Notes: generated by a model from the sequence alone, not told the origin. Shown: positions 1 to 8,599, numbered from the stretch's first letter. The stretch is 39,513 bases of DNA from Candidatus Nitrosotalea bavarica (GCF_900167955.1 NZ_FUYK01000014.1:1-39513), one strand, 5' to 3'. Program-made: numbers and translations.

Positions 1-64
1 CATAAAACCCTTTGATAGACCAAATGTTGCACTTGTTATAAACAAGGTAATAAGGTCGAGATAG
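1..64 (+). CDS. 3' end of a gene, possibly a response regulator receiver domain (partial)
   Basis: Reading from base 2, an open frame gives about 20 residues ending at TAG 62-64. It opens with the sequence IKPFDRPNVALVINKVI. All four complete receiver proteins in this window carry a K-P-F after strand 5 followed by a last helix of this kind (QKPFSLEFLVKKL, NKPFTLQALITQI, KKPFKLEALIDTL, YKPFSIHNIKKVL). This could therefore be the last helix of a fifth receiver whose body lies outside the window. The stretch is short and the assignment rests on that pattern alone. Confidence 0.4.
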   Translation, partial: IKPFDRPNVALVINKVIRSR

Positions 65-184
65 ATTATTTCATCAAAAGATTGATTGTCATAAATTTTT
101 TTAAAATTATTTTATGCCATACCTAAGATGAAATAGCGATCAGGGATAGGCAAATAGCCTACCTTCACCATGGGAGGTTTGGGA

Positions 185-820
185 ATGGTAGGGGCATTGA
201 GGGGCAGACTGCCTGATATTAAAGAAAAATTAATTGTATTTGGAGTAATTACTGGCATTTTCCTTCCTCTTAGAATGATCTTTTATAATTATTTCTCAGC
301 ACACTGGATAGGGAGTCTGGGTCTTGTCTCTTCACTCATGTTTGTACTGATACTTTTAGCACATAAAAGAAAGATTGGACGATTTGGTGACTTGTTTTTG
401 AATCAAATGACAAAGACAATTAAAGGCAAATCTGGGAAAGTTGCAATAGTTTTTTCCTTGGTACTGATAGCTTACTTTGGTAGTACACTTGTGTGGATTG
501 AACGAGGAAATACAGTCTACTCTGATGAGAAACATCTTGTTTCACAAATGCTCTTTTTAAATTATGGTCAAGAAAAAATGAATGCAAATGACATACATAA
601 AATTTTGAATCTTAGACCTGGTAATACTTTGATTGATGCCTCCAATGTCAACTATGTTGACCAAGTCATCTCAATGACTTATGCGATAATGAATGATATG
701 ATGGGTGGTTGGATGGTTAACCTTGATATGATACTTCTTGTTGAACAATTAGAATTTTTAGGATTCATTATAATTTATAGAAGAATGTATACTCCTTCAA
801 AAATCTTGTTGGCAAACTAG
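185..820 (+). CDS. Hypothetical membrane protein
   Basis: I do not recognise the family. The product (about 211 residues) has a hydrophobic segment near the N-terminus, a second shortly after it (IGSLGLVSSLMFVLILLAH), a basic loop, a third segment (KVAIVFSLVLIAYFGSTLVW), and a soluble region of about 90 residues ending in one more hydrophobic stretch. An in-frame ATG exists at 170, but GGGAGGT at 172-178 lies about 7 nt before the ATG at 185. That is a strong Shine-Dalgarno match, so I place the start at 185. It converges with the UspA gene. No function is suggested by neighbours. Confidence 0.6.
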   Translation: MVGALRGRLPDIKEKLIVFGVITGIFLPLRMIFYNYFSAHWIGSLGLVSSLMFVLILLAHKRKIGRFGDLFLNQMTKTIKGKSGKVAIVFSLVLIAYFGSTLVWIERGNTVYSDEKHLVSQMLFLNYGQEKMNANDIHKILNLRPGNTLIDASNVNYVDQVISMTYAIMNDMMGGWMVNLDMILLVEQLEFLGFIIIYRRMYTPSKILLAN

Positions 821-853
821 TTGTAGGATGGGATTGTATTTGAATTTCAGAGT

Positions 854-1285
854 TTATTTCACAAGTAATATTGGACATATTGCATGTTGTGATACTCCCA
901 CAGATACACTTCCCATTAGTAATGGTTTGAATCCAGTTTGACCTCTGGTACCCATTACTACAAGATCAACTTTGTTAGAATTGACAAAAGTTACTATTGC
1001 CTCAACTACTGAAGTACAGGAAATTGCATGAGCCACAATTGTAATTTTACTTGCAGCTGCCATCTTTTGTAATTTAGTCAATTCTGTAATTGCATTTTCC
1101 TTTAGACTTCCTATTGCCGTGGCATGCTCAGACGTGTAAAATGGTTCATCTTCAGAAGGCTGATACAAACAAGTAGCAATTGTAATTTTTGAGCCAAATT
1201 TCAGAGCGATTTCTAACGCTGTATGAAATGCATGTTTTGAATAATTCGATCCATCGTACGGCACAAAAATGTGGCTAAAGGTCAT
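854..1285 (-). CDS. Universal stress protein (UspA family)
   Basis: A single UspA domain of about 143 residues. The N-terminal strand and acidic turn (IFVPYDGS) and the C-terminal nucleotide-binding signature G-x2-G-x9-G-S (GTRGQTG, then MGSVS) are both present, so this is the ATP-binding type. UspA proteins are small cytoplasmic dimers linked to stress responses; the ligand role here is unproven. A GTG at 1294 would add three residues, but the ATG at 1285 puts the usual short N-terminus right before the first strand, so it is preferred. It is divergent from the histidine kinase that follows. Confidence 0.9.
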   Translation of the reverse strand: MTFSHIFVPYDGSNYSKHAFHTALEIALKFGSKITIATCLYQPSEDEPFYTSEHATAIGSLKENAITELTKLQKMAAASKITIVAHAISCTSVVEAIVTFVNSNKVDLVVMGTRGQTGFKPLLMGSVSVGVSQHAICPILLVK

Positions 1286-1448
1286 ACTATTCACTACTCA
1301 TAGTGTATTGTTGTATGAAATTAGTATAGAAATAACTTAGCTTGTTTACCGTGAAAAATTAAACCCGTTCAATTTCTAACGCATTTTTGTTTGTTTGAAA
1401 TGCACAACCATAAGGGTTAATGTAGCTCATTGGTGATTTAATATTGGA

Positions 1449-2543
1449 TTGTCACAGCCTCAGCCTGAGCAACAAAAGCCGTCTCTTATAGAGGACCTTA
1501 GTGTACTGACAGGTAGGGCCTTCAAGGAATTAGATGCGACTAGACGTGAACTTCAAGAAAAGGAGACAAGGTTAACGATTATTGCAAGCGAATCCATGGA
1601 GAAAATAAAGGAACTCTCAGGCATTAATCATGATTTACAAGAAAAGGTAGGATTTTTACTTGACATTAGTGCCTCTTTGAACAAAAAAAATGACGAATTG
1701 ACAAGATCTAATCTTGAACTTGAGAAACAAAAGGTGCATTATGATCAGATGACTCGGGATTTGAAATCAAAACTAGATCAAGTTCTATCAAAAGAAAAAG
1801 AACTATCTATGCAGCGAGACTTTCTTGCAAAACAAGTAGATGAAAAAACTCAGGACTTGATTAGGGCAGAAAAGTTTACGGTGATAGGCGAATTGGCAGC
1901 AAGACTTGCCCACGACTTAAGAAATCCTCTATCCATTGTTAAAAATACTATGGATATAATGAGAGCTAAACCAACTATGAGAATTGATGAAAAATTGCAG
2001 CATTTTGGAAGATTTGATAGATCTATTCAGAGAATGACACATCAGATAGACGACGTATTAAATTTTGTAAAGAGATCAGACTTGATGTTGGAACAAACAT
2101 CTCTTCTTTCAATACTTGATGGCGCTATTGGTAATATTTTGATTCCTCCTGGAGTTAAAATATCTAAACCATATGCGGATGTTCAAATAAACTGTGATTC
2201 AAGAAAACTTGAAGCTGTCTTTTCTAACATGTTAAGTAATGCAATACAATCTATGGAAGAGAATGGCGAGATAAAAATACGTGTAACAGATTTGGATTAT
2301 TCTGTACAAATTGAATTTGAAGATACAGGTTCTGGAATTCCTACGGCAATACAATCTAAAATATTTGATCCGTTATTTACGACCAGGCAGACTGGTACTG
2401 GTTTGGGATTATCCATATGTAAGAACATAGTGGAACAACATGGAGGAACATTGACAGTTAAATCGCCACCAACTATTTTTACAATAAGATTGCCAAAAAA
2501 TATTGTGCCAAAATATGAAGTAAGAAATCTATATACGCAATAA
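1449..2543 (+). CDS. Soluble sensor histidine kinase (HisKA-HATPase) with coiled-coil N-terminus
   Basis: The 364-residue product has no membrane segment. Residues about 25-140 are a long charged heptad-like coiled coil, and the kinase core follows. The phospho-accepting His155 lies in ARLAHDLRNPLS; the N box is around Asn264 (NMLSNAIQSM), the G1 box is DTGSGIP (292-298) and the G2 box is GTGLGLS (316-322). It should autophosphorylate on His and pass phosphate to one of the nearby stand-alone receivers. The core closely resembles the kinase at 23448 (shared FTT[RK]QTGTGLGLS and VKSPPT[IV]FTI), so the two are paralogues. The start is TTG at 1449; the first in-frame ATG is about 50 residues in and would cut the coiled coil. 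Confidence 0.9.
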   Translation: MSQPQPEQQKPSLIEDLSVLTGRAFKELDATRRELQEKETRLTIIASESMEKIKELSGINHDLQEKVGFLLDISASLNKKNDELTRSNLELEKQKVHYDQMTRDLKSKLDQVLSKEKELSMQRDFLAKQVDEKTQDLIRAEKFTVIGELAARLAHDLRNPLSIVKNTMDIMRAKPTMRIDEKLQHFGRFDRSIQRMTHQIDDVLNFVKRSDLMLEQTSLLSILDGAIGNILIPPGVKISKPYADVQINCDSRKLEAVFSNMLSNAIQSMEENGEIKIRVTDLDYSVQIEFEDTGSGIPTAIQSKIFDPLFTTRQTGTGLGLSICKNIVEQHGGTLTVKSPPTIFTIRLPKNIVPKYEVRNLYTQ

Positions 2544-2567
2544 TCTGATATATTTTTCACTAGAAAA

Positions 2568-2870
2568 TTATTGTTGGTTTTTTCCGCGCATTATATGAAT
2601 TACTTTTCCATCGTCTAAGGTATATCGTACAGAAATTATCTTGTCTAATGGAATATCATAGTTTGAATTCTCTGAGTTTGTTTGAGAGTCAGAATATTTT
2701 TCTTCAGAAATGACACTATTTGATTCAGGTGCTGGTTTGAATTGCTCAAAAAGCATCTTAGATATTGCGACTCGGATTAATTCTTGTCTAGTATATCCAC
2801 CTTTTTTACATACATCATTAATGCTTTGGACCATTGCATGTGGAAGATTTAGTATTATGGTGTCTGTCAA
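2568..2870 (-). CDS. Ribbon-helix-helix (CopG/MetJ-like) DNA-binding protein
   Basis: The first 45 residues fit an RHH fold: a short strand (TIILNLP), helix (AMVQSINDVCKKG), turn, and helix (TRQELIRVAISKML). A Ser/Asn/Glu-rich linker leads to a C-terminal part of about 30 residues (SVRYTLDDGKVIHIM). RHH proteins act as dimeric repressors or activators through the strand. Translation must begin at TTG 2868-2870: an in-frame stop lies just upstream, and the first ATG (residue 13) would remove the DNA-binding strand. It sits downstream of the kinase and receiver genes on the same strand and could be their output regulator; that link is inference. Confidence 0.7.
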   Translation of the reverse strand: MTDTIILNLPHAMVQSINDVCKKGGYTRQELIRVAISKMLFEQFKPAPESNSVISEEKYSDSQTNSENSNYDIPLDKIISVRYTLDDGKVIHIMRGKNQQ

Positions 2871-2954
2871 TTATTAATATTATTGATTTTCTATAGATAA
2901 GTTACTCTGCAATTTTTTTAAATAATTACGTCCAAAATGGAATAAACTGTGATT

Positions 2955-3359
2955 TTAACGCATATTTTTTAGCGCATAGCCATTTTCAAGCTTTTTTACC
3001 AAAAACTCTAACGAGAATGGTTTTTGGATTATCTCTACAGAGTCTTTTAGAATAGTAGTGGCATCATCCAAAACACCATTTCCAAAGGCTGAGACAAAAA
3101 TTATCTTCTGATTTGGTCTTAATTCTAGGATGTCTTTTGCCACTCTTACGCCATTTTTCTTGGGCATTACAAAATCAAGCAATACGACATTAAACGGTTC
3201 ACTGCCATCATGACTCTCTTCTAGTCTCTTCTTGTACAGTTCTACGCATTCTTCGCCATCTCTTGCTATGGTTATACTGTGTTGATGTTTTTCAAAGATT
3301 TTCTTATACTGTAATCCTGCAAATTGATTGTCTTCAGCTGCAAGTATGTGTAAACCCAT
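2955..3359 (-). CDS. Stand-alone response regulator receiver protein
   Basis: A single receiver domain of 134 residues with no output domain. The acidic pocket is in AAEDN, the phospho-accepting Asp62 is in VVLLDFVMP, the switch Ser90 is in IIFVSAF, and Lys113 is in IIQKPF. The gap between the DGEEC turn and Asp62 is 28 residues, about 9 longer than in the canonical receiver at 22980. It lies 55 nt downstream of the membrane kinase at 3415-4887 on the same strand, so the two are probably a pair. With no output domain, it must signal through protein contact or onward phosphotransfer. Confidence 0.92.
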   Translation of the reverse strand: MGLHILAAEDNQFAGLQYKKIFEKHQHSITIARDGEECVELYKKRLEESHDGSEPFNVVLLDFVMPKKNGVRVAKDILELRPNQKIIFVSAFGNGVLDDATTILKDSVEIIQKPFSLEFLVKKLENGYALKNMR

Positions 3360-3414
3360 GTGCAGTCTTAATTGATTTGTATGATTAAGATTAGTGTGTT
3401 CAATCTAAACGCAC

Positions 3415-4887
3415 TCAGTTCAATATTTTCTGATGTAATTCTCGTGCATTTAGATGTCTCATTATTGGAATAGTAAACTTGATGGTAGCACCGGATTCTT
3501 TGTTATTATATGCAAAAATGTGCCCTCCATGTGCGTTAATTATTCCTCTGCACAAATATAATCCCAATCCATTGCCCTTCCAGGATTCTGTCTTGGGTCC
3601 TCTTGTAGCAAATTTATTAAATAATTTTGGTAATATGTCTGGATGAATTCCAGATCCGCTATCGCTTATAGTAACTTCAATCAAGTTTTTTTCCAAATCC
3701 TGTTGAGTGATAACTTGTATGATGCCTGCCTCTGTAAATTTTAATGCGTTATTAATTAAATTATGAATCACCTGACCAACTCTTACCCGGTCAGCTTCTA
3801 CTTCGATTCCTTTTTCTACATTTGTTTCAATCTTTATCTTTTCATTTGATCTGTATGATGATGCTATCTCCAACAACAAGTCACTAAGGTTAAATTTTTC
3901 ATATGACAATTGTAGAATTCCATTATCAATTCTGCCTATGTCCAGAATTCTATTGGCGACTTCTTCTAACTGTCGTGCCTGTTTTGATATGCCTGCAAGA
4001 GCTTCTTCCATTCCTATATCTCCATTTTGTGCAAGTTCCACAAAACCGTATATCGGATGAAGTGGACTCTTTAATTCATGTGATGCAATGTTGATAAAAT
4101 CATCTTTTAAGACGTTTATTCTCTCTAGTTTCCTATTTGCTTTCTGTAGGGATTTTGTTTTTCTAATTACTTCTTGTACAAGATCCTTGTTGATTAGATT
4201 CAAAAAATATCCTAAGGCCAGAGAAATAATTCCTGCCGATATTATAATTACAGCCTGTAATGTGACTGATTTTTGCTTACTTTCATCTGCTTTATTTTCC
4301 AATGCATCAGTAAGATTTTGAATGCCACCATCCAACATTGATATCTTTAGGTTCAATTGATTCTGTTTGGTTTCTAATGCTGTCTGCATTGTAACTGAAT
4401 CTTTCAGATTATCATCACTCTGAGATTCTAAAATTTGAGTCGCTTTTTGTACATATTGTGAATGAATTGATTCAATTTCATTTAGATTTGCAATTATTGA
4501 GGAAAGTTCTTTATTTGTATCATAATCAAGTCCATAATTTAGATAGCTATTTGTCAATTCATTTATTTTTTTAATCTGATAATCAAATTGATTACTGTAT
4601 GATTCAAACTGACTCTTTGAAAATTCATAATTCTTGGAATTGTCAATTTTCTGGTATATTGTAGTATCATCAAAACTTTGGTATTGCATTTGTTGTATTG
4701 TATATATGTGAGATATTCCCTGTGTTATTGGAATATTCAAATCTGATAATACTTTCATCTGGTTTGTAATTGCATATGTTGTAAATATATTGAGGAATAT
4801 GGCAAGACCTAACATCATTATGATCATTGCAATAGATATACCAATTCTCAGACTTGTACTTGTTTTATGATTATCCATACTCATCAT
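3415..4887 (-). CDS. Membrane sensor histidine kinase
   Basis: 490 residues. TM1 spans about 14-36 and TM2 about 208-229; between them is an extracytoplasmic, mostly helical domain (about 45-205, four-helix-bundle character). A short coiled linker follows, then HisKA with His270 in NIASHELKSPLHP, an N box around Asn376-380 (HNLINNALKF), G1 DSGSGI (409-414) and G2 GNGLGLY (438-444). The sensed signal is unknown. Receiver genes flank it on both sides in the same direction (5017-5514 upstream, 2955-3359 downstream), suggesting one kinase serving two receivers. Two ATG codons are adjacent at the start; either is possible. Confidence 0.93.
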   Translation of the reverse strand: MMSMDNHKTSTSLRIGISIAMIIMMLGLAIFLNIFTTYAITNQMKVLSDLNIPITQGISHIYTIQQMQYQSFDDTTIYQKIDNSKNYEFSKSQFESYSNQFDYQIKKINELTNSYLNYGLDYDTNKELSSIIANLNEIESIHSQYVQKATQILESQSDDNLKDSVTMQTALETKQNQLNLKISMLDGGIQNLTDALENKADESKQKSVTLQAVIIISAGIISLALGYFLNLINKDLVQEVIRKTKSLQKANRKLERINVLKDDFINIASHELKSPLHPIYGFVELAQNGDIGMEEALAGISKQARQLEEVANRILDIGRIDNGILQLSYEKFNLSDLLLEIASSYRSNEKIKIETNVEKGIEVEADRVRVGQVIHNLINNALKFTEAGIIQVITQQDLEKNLIEVTISDSGSGIHPDILPKLFNKFATRGPKTESWKGNGLGLYLCRGIINAHGGHIFAYNNKESGATIKFTIPIMRHLNARELHQKILN

Positions 4888-4949
4888 CTAAATCTAGTAT
4901 CTCTTGAGTTGTCTGCCAAATAATATGTCACTTGAATAACGTCTGTAAA

Positions 4950-4988
4950 CTTGTTTGTATGTCCTTATGTGTGTAAAACAGACAAACA
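4950..4988. repeat. Inverted repeat TTGTTTGT / ACAAACAA before the kinase gene
   Basis: An 8-bp perfect inverted repeat has arms at 4950-4957 and 4981-4988, separated by 23 bp. It lies in the 129-bp gap between the receiver gene (5017) and the kinase start (4887). The same two arms recur before the TrmB region at 15291-15311. It could be an operator for the kinase gene. In AT-rich DNA, chance cannot be excluded. Confidence 0.35.
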
Positions 4989-5016
4989 ATTTCATTCTAT
5001 TTCCTATGTGTTGTTT

Positions 5017-5514
5017 CTAACCTGTTCTACTCGGTCCTACTGGAACTGAAGTCCCTTCATACTCGTCCCATTCCTTGAATCCTTGTCTAGCTCTTATGCG
5101 CCACATGTGTAATGGCCAACTCTCGATTTGTGTAATTAATGCCTGTAATGTAAATGGTTTATTCATAAATTCTACATTTTCTTTAATCTCTCTGAATTTT
5201 CTTATGACTGCTTTACCCCCACCTGTTATGAAAATTATTCGTTGTTTGGGATTTATTGCCTGTATCTCTTTTGCCACATCTATTCCGTCCATTCCGGGCA
5301 TGAAATGATCAAGTATGACTGTATCAAAATATAATTTGTCTGCCTTATTTCCATTAATGCCGTATTTTACAAATTCTTTATAGGTCTGTATGCATTCTAT
5401 CCCATCCCTTGTAGTTGTTACAATATGGCCTCTTGCCTCTAATGCCATTTTGTAGGCATCTGCCAATTCCTTGTAGTCTTCAGCTACTAGTATTCGTAGG
5501 AACCATTCATTCAT
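5017..5514 (-). CDS. Stand-alone response regulator receiver protein
   Basis: A receiver of about 165 residues. Numbering from the ATG at 5514, the phospho-accepting Asp69 is in VILDHFMPG, the switch Thr97 is in IIFITGG, and the conserved Lys119 is in MNKPF. The acidic pocket is in LVAEDYK. About 13 extra residues precede strand 3 (around EFVKYGINGNKADKLY) relative to a CheY-like receiver. The C-terminal tail of about 35 residues (HMWRIRARQG onward) is not a recognisable output domain. A TTG at 5526 would add four residues. It precedes the membrane kinase on the same strand and is likely one of its partners. Confidence 0.9.
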   Translation of the reverse strand: MNEWFLRILVAEDYKELADAYKMALEARGHIVTTTRDGIECIQTYKEFVKYGINGNKADKLYFDTVILDHFMPGMDGIDVAKEIQAINPKQRIIFITGGGKAVIRKFREIKENVEFMNKPFTLQALITQIESWPLHMWRIRARQGFKEWDEYEGTSVPVGPSRTG

Positions 5515-5602
5515 TATTGGTATCAAGAAGAATTAATCATATAGTATCTTGTATGTTCAGAGTAAACATTTCTGTTTTGGCTCAAAATTCTATTATTCTG
5601 TT

Positions 5603-6841
5603 TTATATATTTGCGATGGGTTTGATATATTTTGTAAAACCTATTTCATTTTTTAAGAGTTCGATGTATCTGGCATCTAGAGAAAACATGTGATTGAGGA
5701 TTTTGGGTATGTCTTCCTCTTTTCCTTGTTTAAGCATACTCTTGGATTTGTAATATAACATGCTAACATCATTTGGATTTAATTTTAATCCTAAATCATA
5801 GATTTTTATGGCTTCTTCATGTCGTTCTAAAGAAGACAGGATCTTACCTGCTTGTAATAGTGTGTCTTCATACTGTGGATTTTGTTGTATTATAGATTGA
5901 TAACACTGCAATGCTTCTTCAAATTTGGAAAGTGATTCTAGTGCAACTCCTTTGTTGTATGACGCAGACAGATGTTTTGAATTTACATCTAGTACTTGAT
6001 TAAAACATGTAATTGCATCTTCCAAGAGGCCCATCCTGAATAATGACATGCCTTTATCGTATGAATCTGATCTCTCTAACAATGATTTCTTGTGAAATAA
6101 TGCCGATGCATGATCTGGTTTTAAATTTAAAACAAATTCATAGCATTCCATTGCTTCTTCAAACTGTGACAGTGATTCTAGTAGTGATTCTAGTGCAACT
6201 CCTTTGTTGTATGACGCAGACAGATGTTTTGAATTTACATCTAGTACTTGATTGAAACAAGTGATTGCCTCTCTAAAATGGCTCATTTCAAGTAAAAGTA
6301 TGCCTTTATCACATAATGATGAAACATGTTTGGGCTCTATTGTAATTATTTTATCTAGCGCTTCTATTGCTTTTTCATATTGTCCTGATCTTGCATCTAG
6401 TACACTTTTGTTATATAATGCAGACACATGTTCTGGTTTTATTTGTAATACTAATTCATAGCACTCTGTTGCTTTTTCAGGAAGTTTTGATAATTCAAGT
6501 AATACTGCTTTACTGTATAAAATATTTGCATCGCATGAGTTTAGAGCTAAAAGAAAATCAATTTTTTCTAGTGCTTTTGAATATTCATTAAAGTTGTAAT
6601 AAAAATTTGCCAAACCAAAAAATATCATGTCAAAATTTGGCTGAGATTTTATTTCATTAGTGGCGGATATTTTGATTATTTTTTCATATAACGAAATCAT
6701 TGGCAAGTGTTTCTTCTGAGTTTCAATGGAAATGTCGACTTTGTTTAAATTGAAATCTTTCTCAAACCCAAATTTAATAAATACCTTCTCCATCATTTTT
6801 GTTACAAGATTTAATTGAATCTGCCTTTTCTCATTTTTCAA
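5603..6841 (-). CDS. TPR-repeat protein
   Basis: 412 residues made almost entirely of tetratricopeptide repeats, with about ten degenerate to good copies (for example YNKSVLDARSGQYEKAIEAL and FEEALQCYQSIIQQNP). TPR solenoids are cytoplasmic protein-interaction scaffolds; no partner is evident. A 71-bp exact direct repeat (5931-6001 and 6183-6253) encodes the same segment twice, and a 12-bp tandem duplication adds an extra LESL before one copy. This looks like recent expansion of the array. The start is TTG 6839-6841, preceded by AGGTGAAAGGAAA, a reasonable Shine-Dalgarno, and there is no earlier in-frame ATG. It sits in a receiver/kinase run, which suggests but does not prove a signalling role. 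Confidence 0.88.
   Translation of the reverse strand: MKNEKRQIQLNLVTKMMEKVFIKFGFEKDFNLNKVDISIETQKKHLPMISLYEKIIKISATNEIKSQPNFDMIFFGLANFYYNFNEYSKALEKIDFLLALNSCDANILYSKAVLLELSKLPEKATECYELVLQIKPEHVSALYNKSVLDARSGQYEKAIEALDKIITIEPKHVSSLCDKGILLLEMSHFREAITCFNQVLDVNSKHLSASYNKGVALESLLESLSQFEEAMECYEFVLNLKPDHASALFHKKSLLERSDSYDKGMSLFRMGLLEDAITCFNQVLDVNSKHLSASYNKGVALESLSKFEEALQCYQSIIQQNPQYEDTLLQAGKILSSLERHEEAIKIYDLGLKLNPNDVSMLYYKSKSMLKQGKEEDIPKILNHMFSLDARYIELLKNEIGFTKYIKPIANI
5931..6001. repeat. 71-bp direct repeat, copy 1 (inside TPR gene)
   Basis: This stretch is identical to 6183-6253, 252 bp (84 codons) away, so the reading frame is kept. The flanks are similar but diverged (taaaacatg against tgaaacaag after the repeat). 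Identity at third codon positions shows recent duplication or gene conversion. Confidence 0.85.
6183..6253. repeat. 71-bp direct repeat, copy 2 (inside TPR gene)
   Basis: Second copy of the repeat at 5931-6001. It is preceded by a 12-bp tandem duplication of agtgattctagt (6171-6182 and 6183-6194) that inserts four residues (LESL) in frame. This fits polymerase slippage. Confidence 0.85.
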
Positions 6842-6992
6842 GATTTCCTTTCACCTATACTCAATTATGCTAAAAAATTTCTTAGTCATTGTAACAAGTA
6901 TGTGCAAGTGATTTAAAAACACGTGATTGTTTAGATGAGATAAGCTTTCAATTCAAGTTACGTATCAAACTGAGCGCATGACTGGATTTGAT

Positions 6993-7445
6993 TTATTCTC
7001 CAATTTGGCAATCTGATAATGGCATTGCCATGTTATCAAATAACTTACTGAGATCTCCTGTTTTTACTGTACACATGACATGAAGAATAATTGTATTCAA
7101 ATCCGTTTGATTAGTTTGTGTGGCGTTATTGAGCTGAGATTTGATAAAATCACGAGTAAGGTTTGCCATGTCTCCTGGCGTAAAGGAAATGGTGGAATTA
7201 AAGTTCTTTGTGGCGTTGGCATTCAAGAATTCTTGTAGTTTGTCAAGAGTAAGATTCAATGTGGCATTATCTCCGAGCATTTTTTCTAATTGTGCTGGAG
7301 TCATACTTATGGCATTATTTCCAGTCATCTGGGCCAATTGCTCTGGGCTAATTTTCAATGTAGAATTCTGTGCTGTTGTATTATTGAGATATTGCTCCAA
7401 TGTAGAATTATTTCCCAAGATCTTCTCCAATTGAGATGGTGACAT
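6993..7445 (-). CDS. 3' part of a split secreted protein (SPEQL-repeat region)
   Basis: 150 residues built of repeats of the form [IM][ST]P.QL..M.G.N.TL (ISPEQLAQMTGNN, MTPAQLEKMLGDN, MSPSQLEKILGNN) plus a Cys-containing tail. It has no signal peptide of its own. It starts two bases after the stop of the beta-propeller gene and continues that gene's C-terminal repeats in another frame, so it is almost certainly the separated end of one ancestral gene of about 535 codons. The ATG at 7445 could allow reinitiation, but a product made that way would stay in the cytoplasm. Many N-x-S/T sequons suggest the original was exported. Confidence 0.65.
   Translation of the reverse strand: MSPSQLEKILGNNSTLEQYLNNTTAQNSTLKISPEQLAQMTGNNAISMTPAQLEKMLGDNATLNLTLDKLQEFLNANATKNFNSTISFTPGDMANLTRDFIKSQLNNATQTNQTDLNTIILHVMCTVKTGDLSKLFDNMAMPLSDCQIGE
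7326..7349. repeat. 24-bp repeat that dates the frameshift (copy 1)
   Basis: catctgggccaattgctctg plus ggct is identical at 7326-7349 and 7469-7492. Both copies encode SPEQLAQM on the minus strand, but in different frames. The spacing is 143 bp, one short of a multiple of three, so one base has been lost between them. Confidence 0.8.
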
Positions 7446-7447
7446 GT

Positions 7448-8599
7448 TCAGAGTAGGATCCTTCTTAACATCTGGGCCAATTGCTCTGGGCTCATCTTTA
7501 ACAATGTACTATTTCCAATTATGTTGGAAAGCTGCTTAGGCGTTATTTTTATTGTGTTTGGAGGGGTTGCAAGATTACCTAATGTCTGATTCAGATTATC
7601 CAATGGAAGGGTTGAATTATTTCCGGATGATGGCACATCAATAATCTCAAGATTACTTGAAAACAAACTTGATACGTAGATCTTGTCTGTAATGGGATTT
7701 ATTGCAATATCACGTGCAGAAATTCCTGACTTGAATTGATTTACAACGGTATTTGTATTACCATCTATTTCAAAAATCTCTCCTGTTTGTTCACTTGTTT
7801 GATAAATTTTGTTTGTTAATGGATTTGTAACAATTCCCCATGAACCTGCGTCAGTTGGTATGCTTGCTATGATTTGATTATCGGTTCCATTGATTACTGA
7901 TATAGTGCCTGCACCCCAATGGCTCACATAGATGAGGTTGGTGAGAGGATTTACTGTGATTCCCCACGGGCCTCCATCTAGCGGTATGTTGCCAATTACT
8001 GAGTTCTTGGTGCCATCTATGATGGAAATTGAGTTTGAAAGACTGTTTGCAACATAGACAAGATTGGTTGTGGGGTTTACAATAATTCCCCATGGGCCGT
8101 TTTGAACTTGGATATTTGAAATTACATTGTTTGTAGAACCGTCTATTACTGAAACTGAATTTGAAAGTAGGTTTGTAACGTATATTCTATTAGTTGAAGG
8201 ATTAACTGATATTCCCCAAGGGTTGCTTTGTACTGCTATGTTTGCAATAATTGTATTTGTACTTCCGTTTATTGCCGTGACATGATTGTTTAGTCTGTCT
8301 GTAACATAGATGATATTTGTTATCGGATTTACATCAACTCGTGCTGCACCAGTATTTGAAAAAAGCGAATTACTTCCAAGATGTATGGAATTTGTGATTG
8401 TATTTGTAACCCCATCTATTACAGAAATATTGCTTGTGACTGAACCTGTTACGTAGATTTTATCAGTTGTTGGGTTTACTCCAATTCCTCTACTTCCCCA
8501 TCCTGTGTCTATACTAGTTATTTCTCCATAGGAGTAGTGAATTAGAGCACTTAGGGATATCGTAATTACTAGAATGGTCACATACCACATTTGCTTCAT
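7448..8599 (-). CDS. Secreted YVTN-family beta-propeller protein (5' part, frameshifted)
   Basis: 383 residues. A signal peptide (hydrophobic core VTILVITISLSALIH, then YSYG) is followed by about seven YVTN blades of around 42 residues, each with a pattern like GI.VNP.TN.IYV...SN.ISVIDG. After residue 330 a linker leads into SPEQL repeats (ITPKQLSNIIGN, MSPEQLAQML), and the frame then ends abruptly in RRILL. YVTN propellers are typically extracellular or S-layer-associated surface proteins in archaea. The end looks like a frameshift product (see findings). It is followed two bases later by the 6993-7445 frame. Confidence 0.85.
   Translation of the reverse strand: MKQMWYVTILVITISLSALIHYSYGEITSIDTGWGSRGIGVNPTTDKIYVTGSVTSNISVIDGVTNTITNSIHLGSNSLFSNTGAARVDVNPITNIIYVTDRLNNHVTAINGSTNTIIANIAVQSNPWGISVNPSTNRIYVTNLLSNSVSVIDGSTNNVISNIQVQNGPWGIIVNPTTNLVYVANSLSNSISIIDGTKNSVIGNIPLDGGPWGITVNPLTNLIYVSHWGAGTISVINGTDNQIIASIPTDAGSWGIVTNPLTNKIYQTSEQTGEIFEIDGNTNTVVNQFKSGISARDIAINPITDKIYVSSLFSSNLEIIDVPSSGNNSTLPLDNLNQTLGNLATPPNTIKITPKQLSNIIGNSTLLKMSPEQLAQMLRRILL

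Noticed and set aside
141-160. Short hairpin TAGGC/GCCTA before the first gene
   Set aside because: The arms are only 5 bp and there is no T-run or other regulatory sign.
5931-6253. Possible CRISPR or mobile repeat
   Set aside because: The repeats are only two, unequal to any spacer pattern, and lie in frame within a TPR gene.
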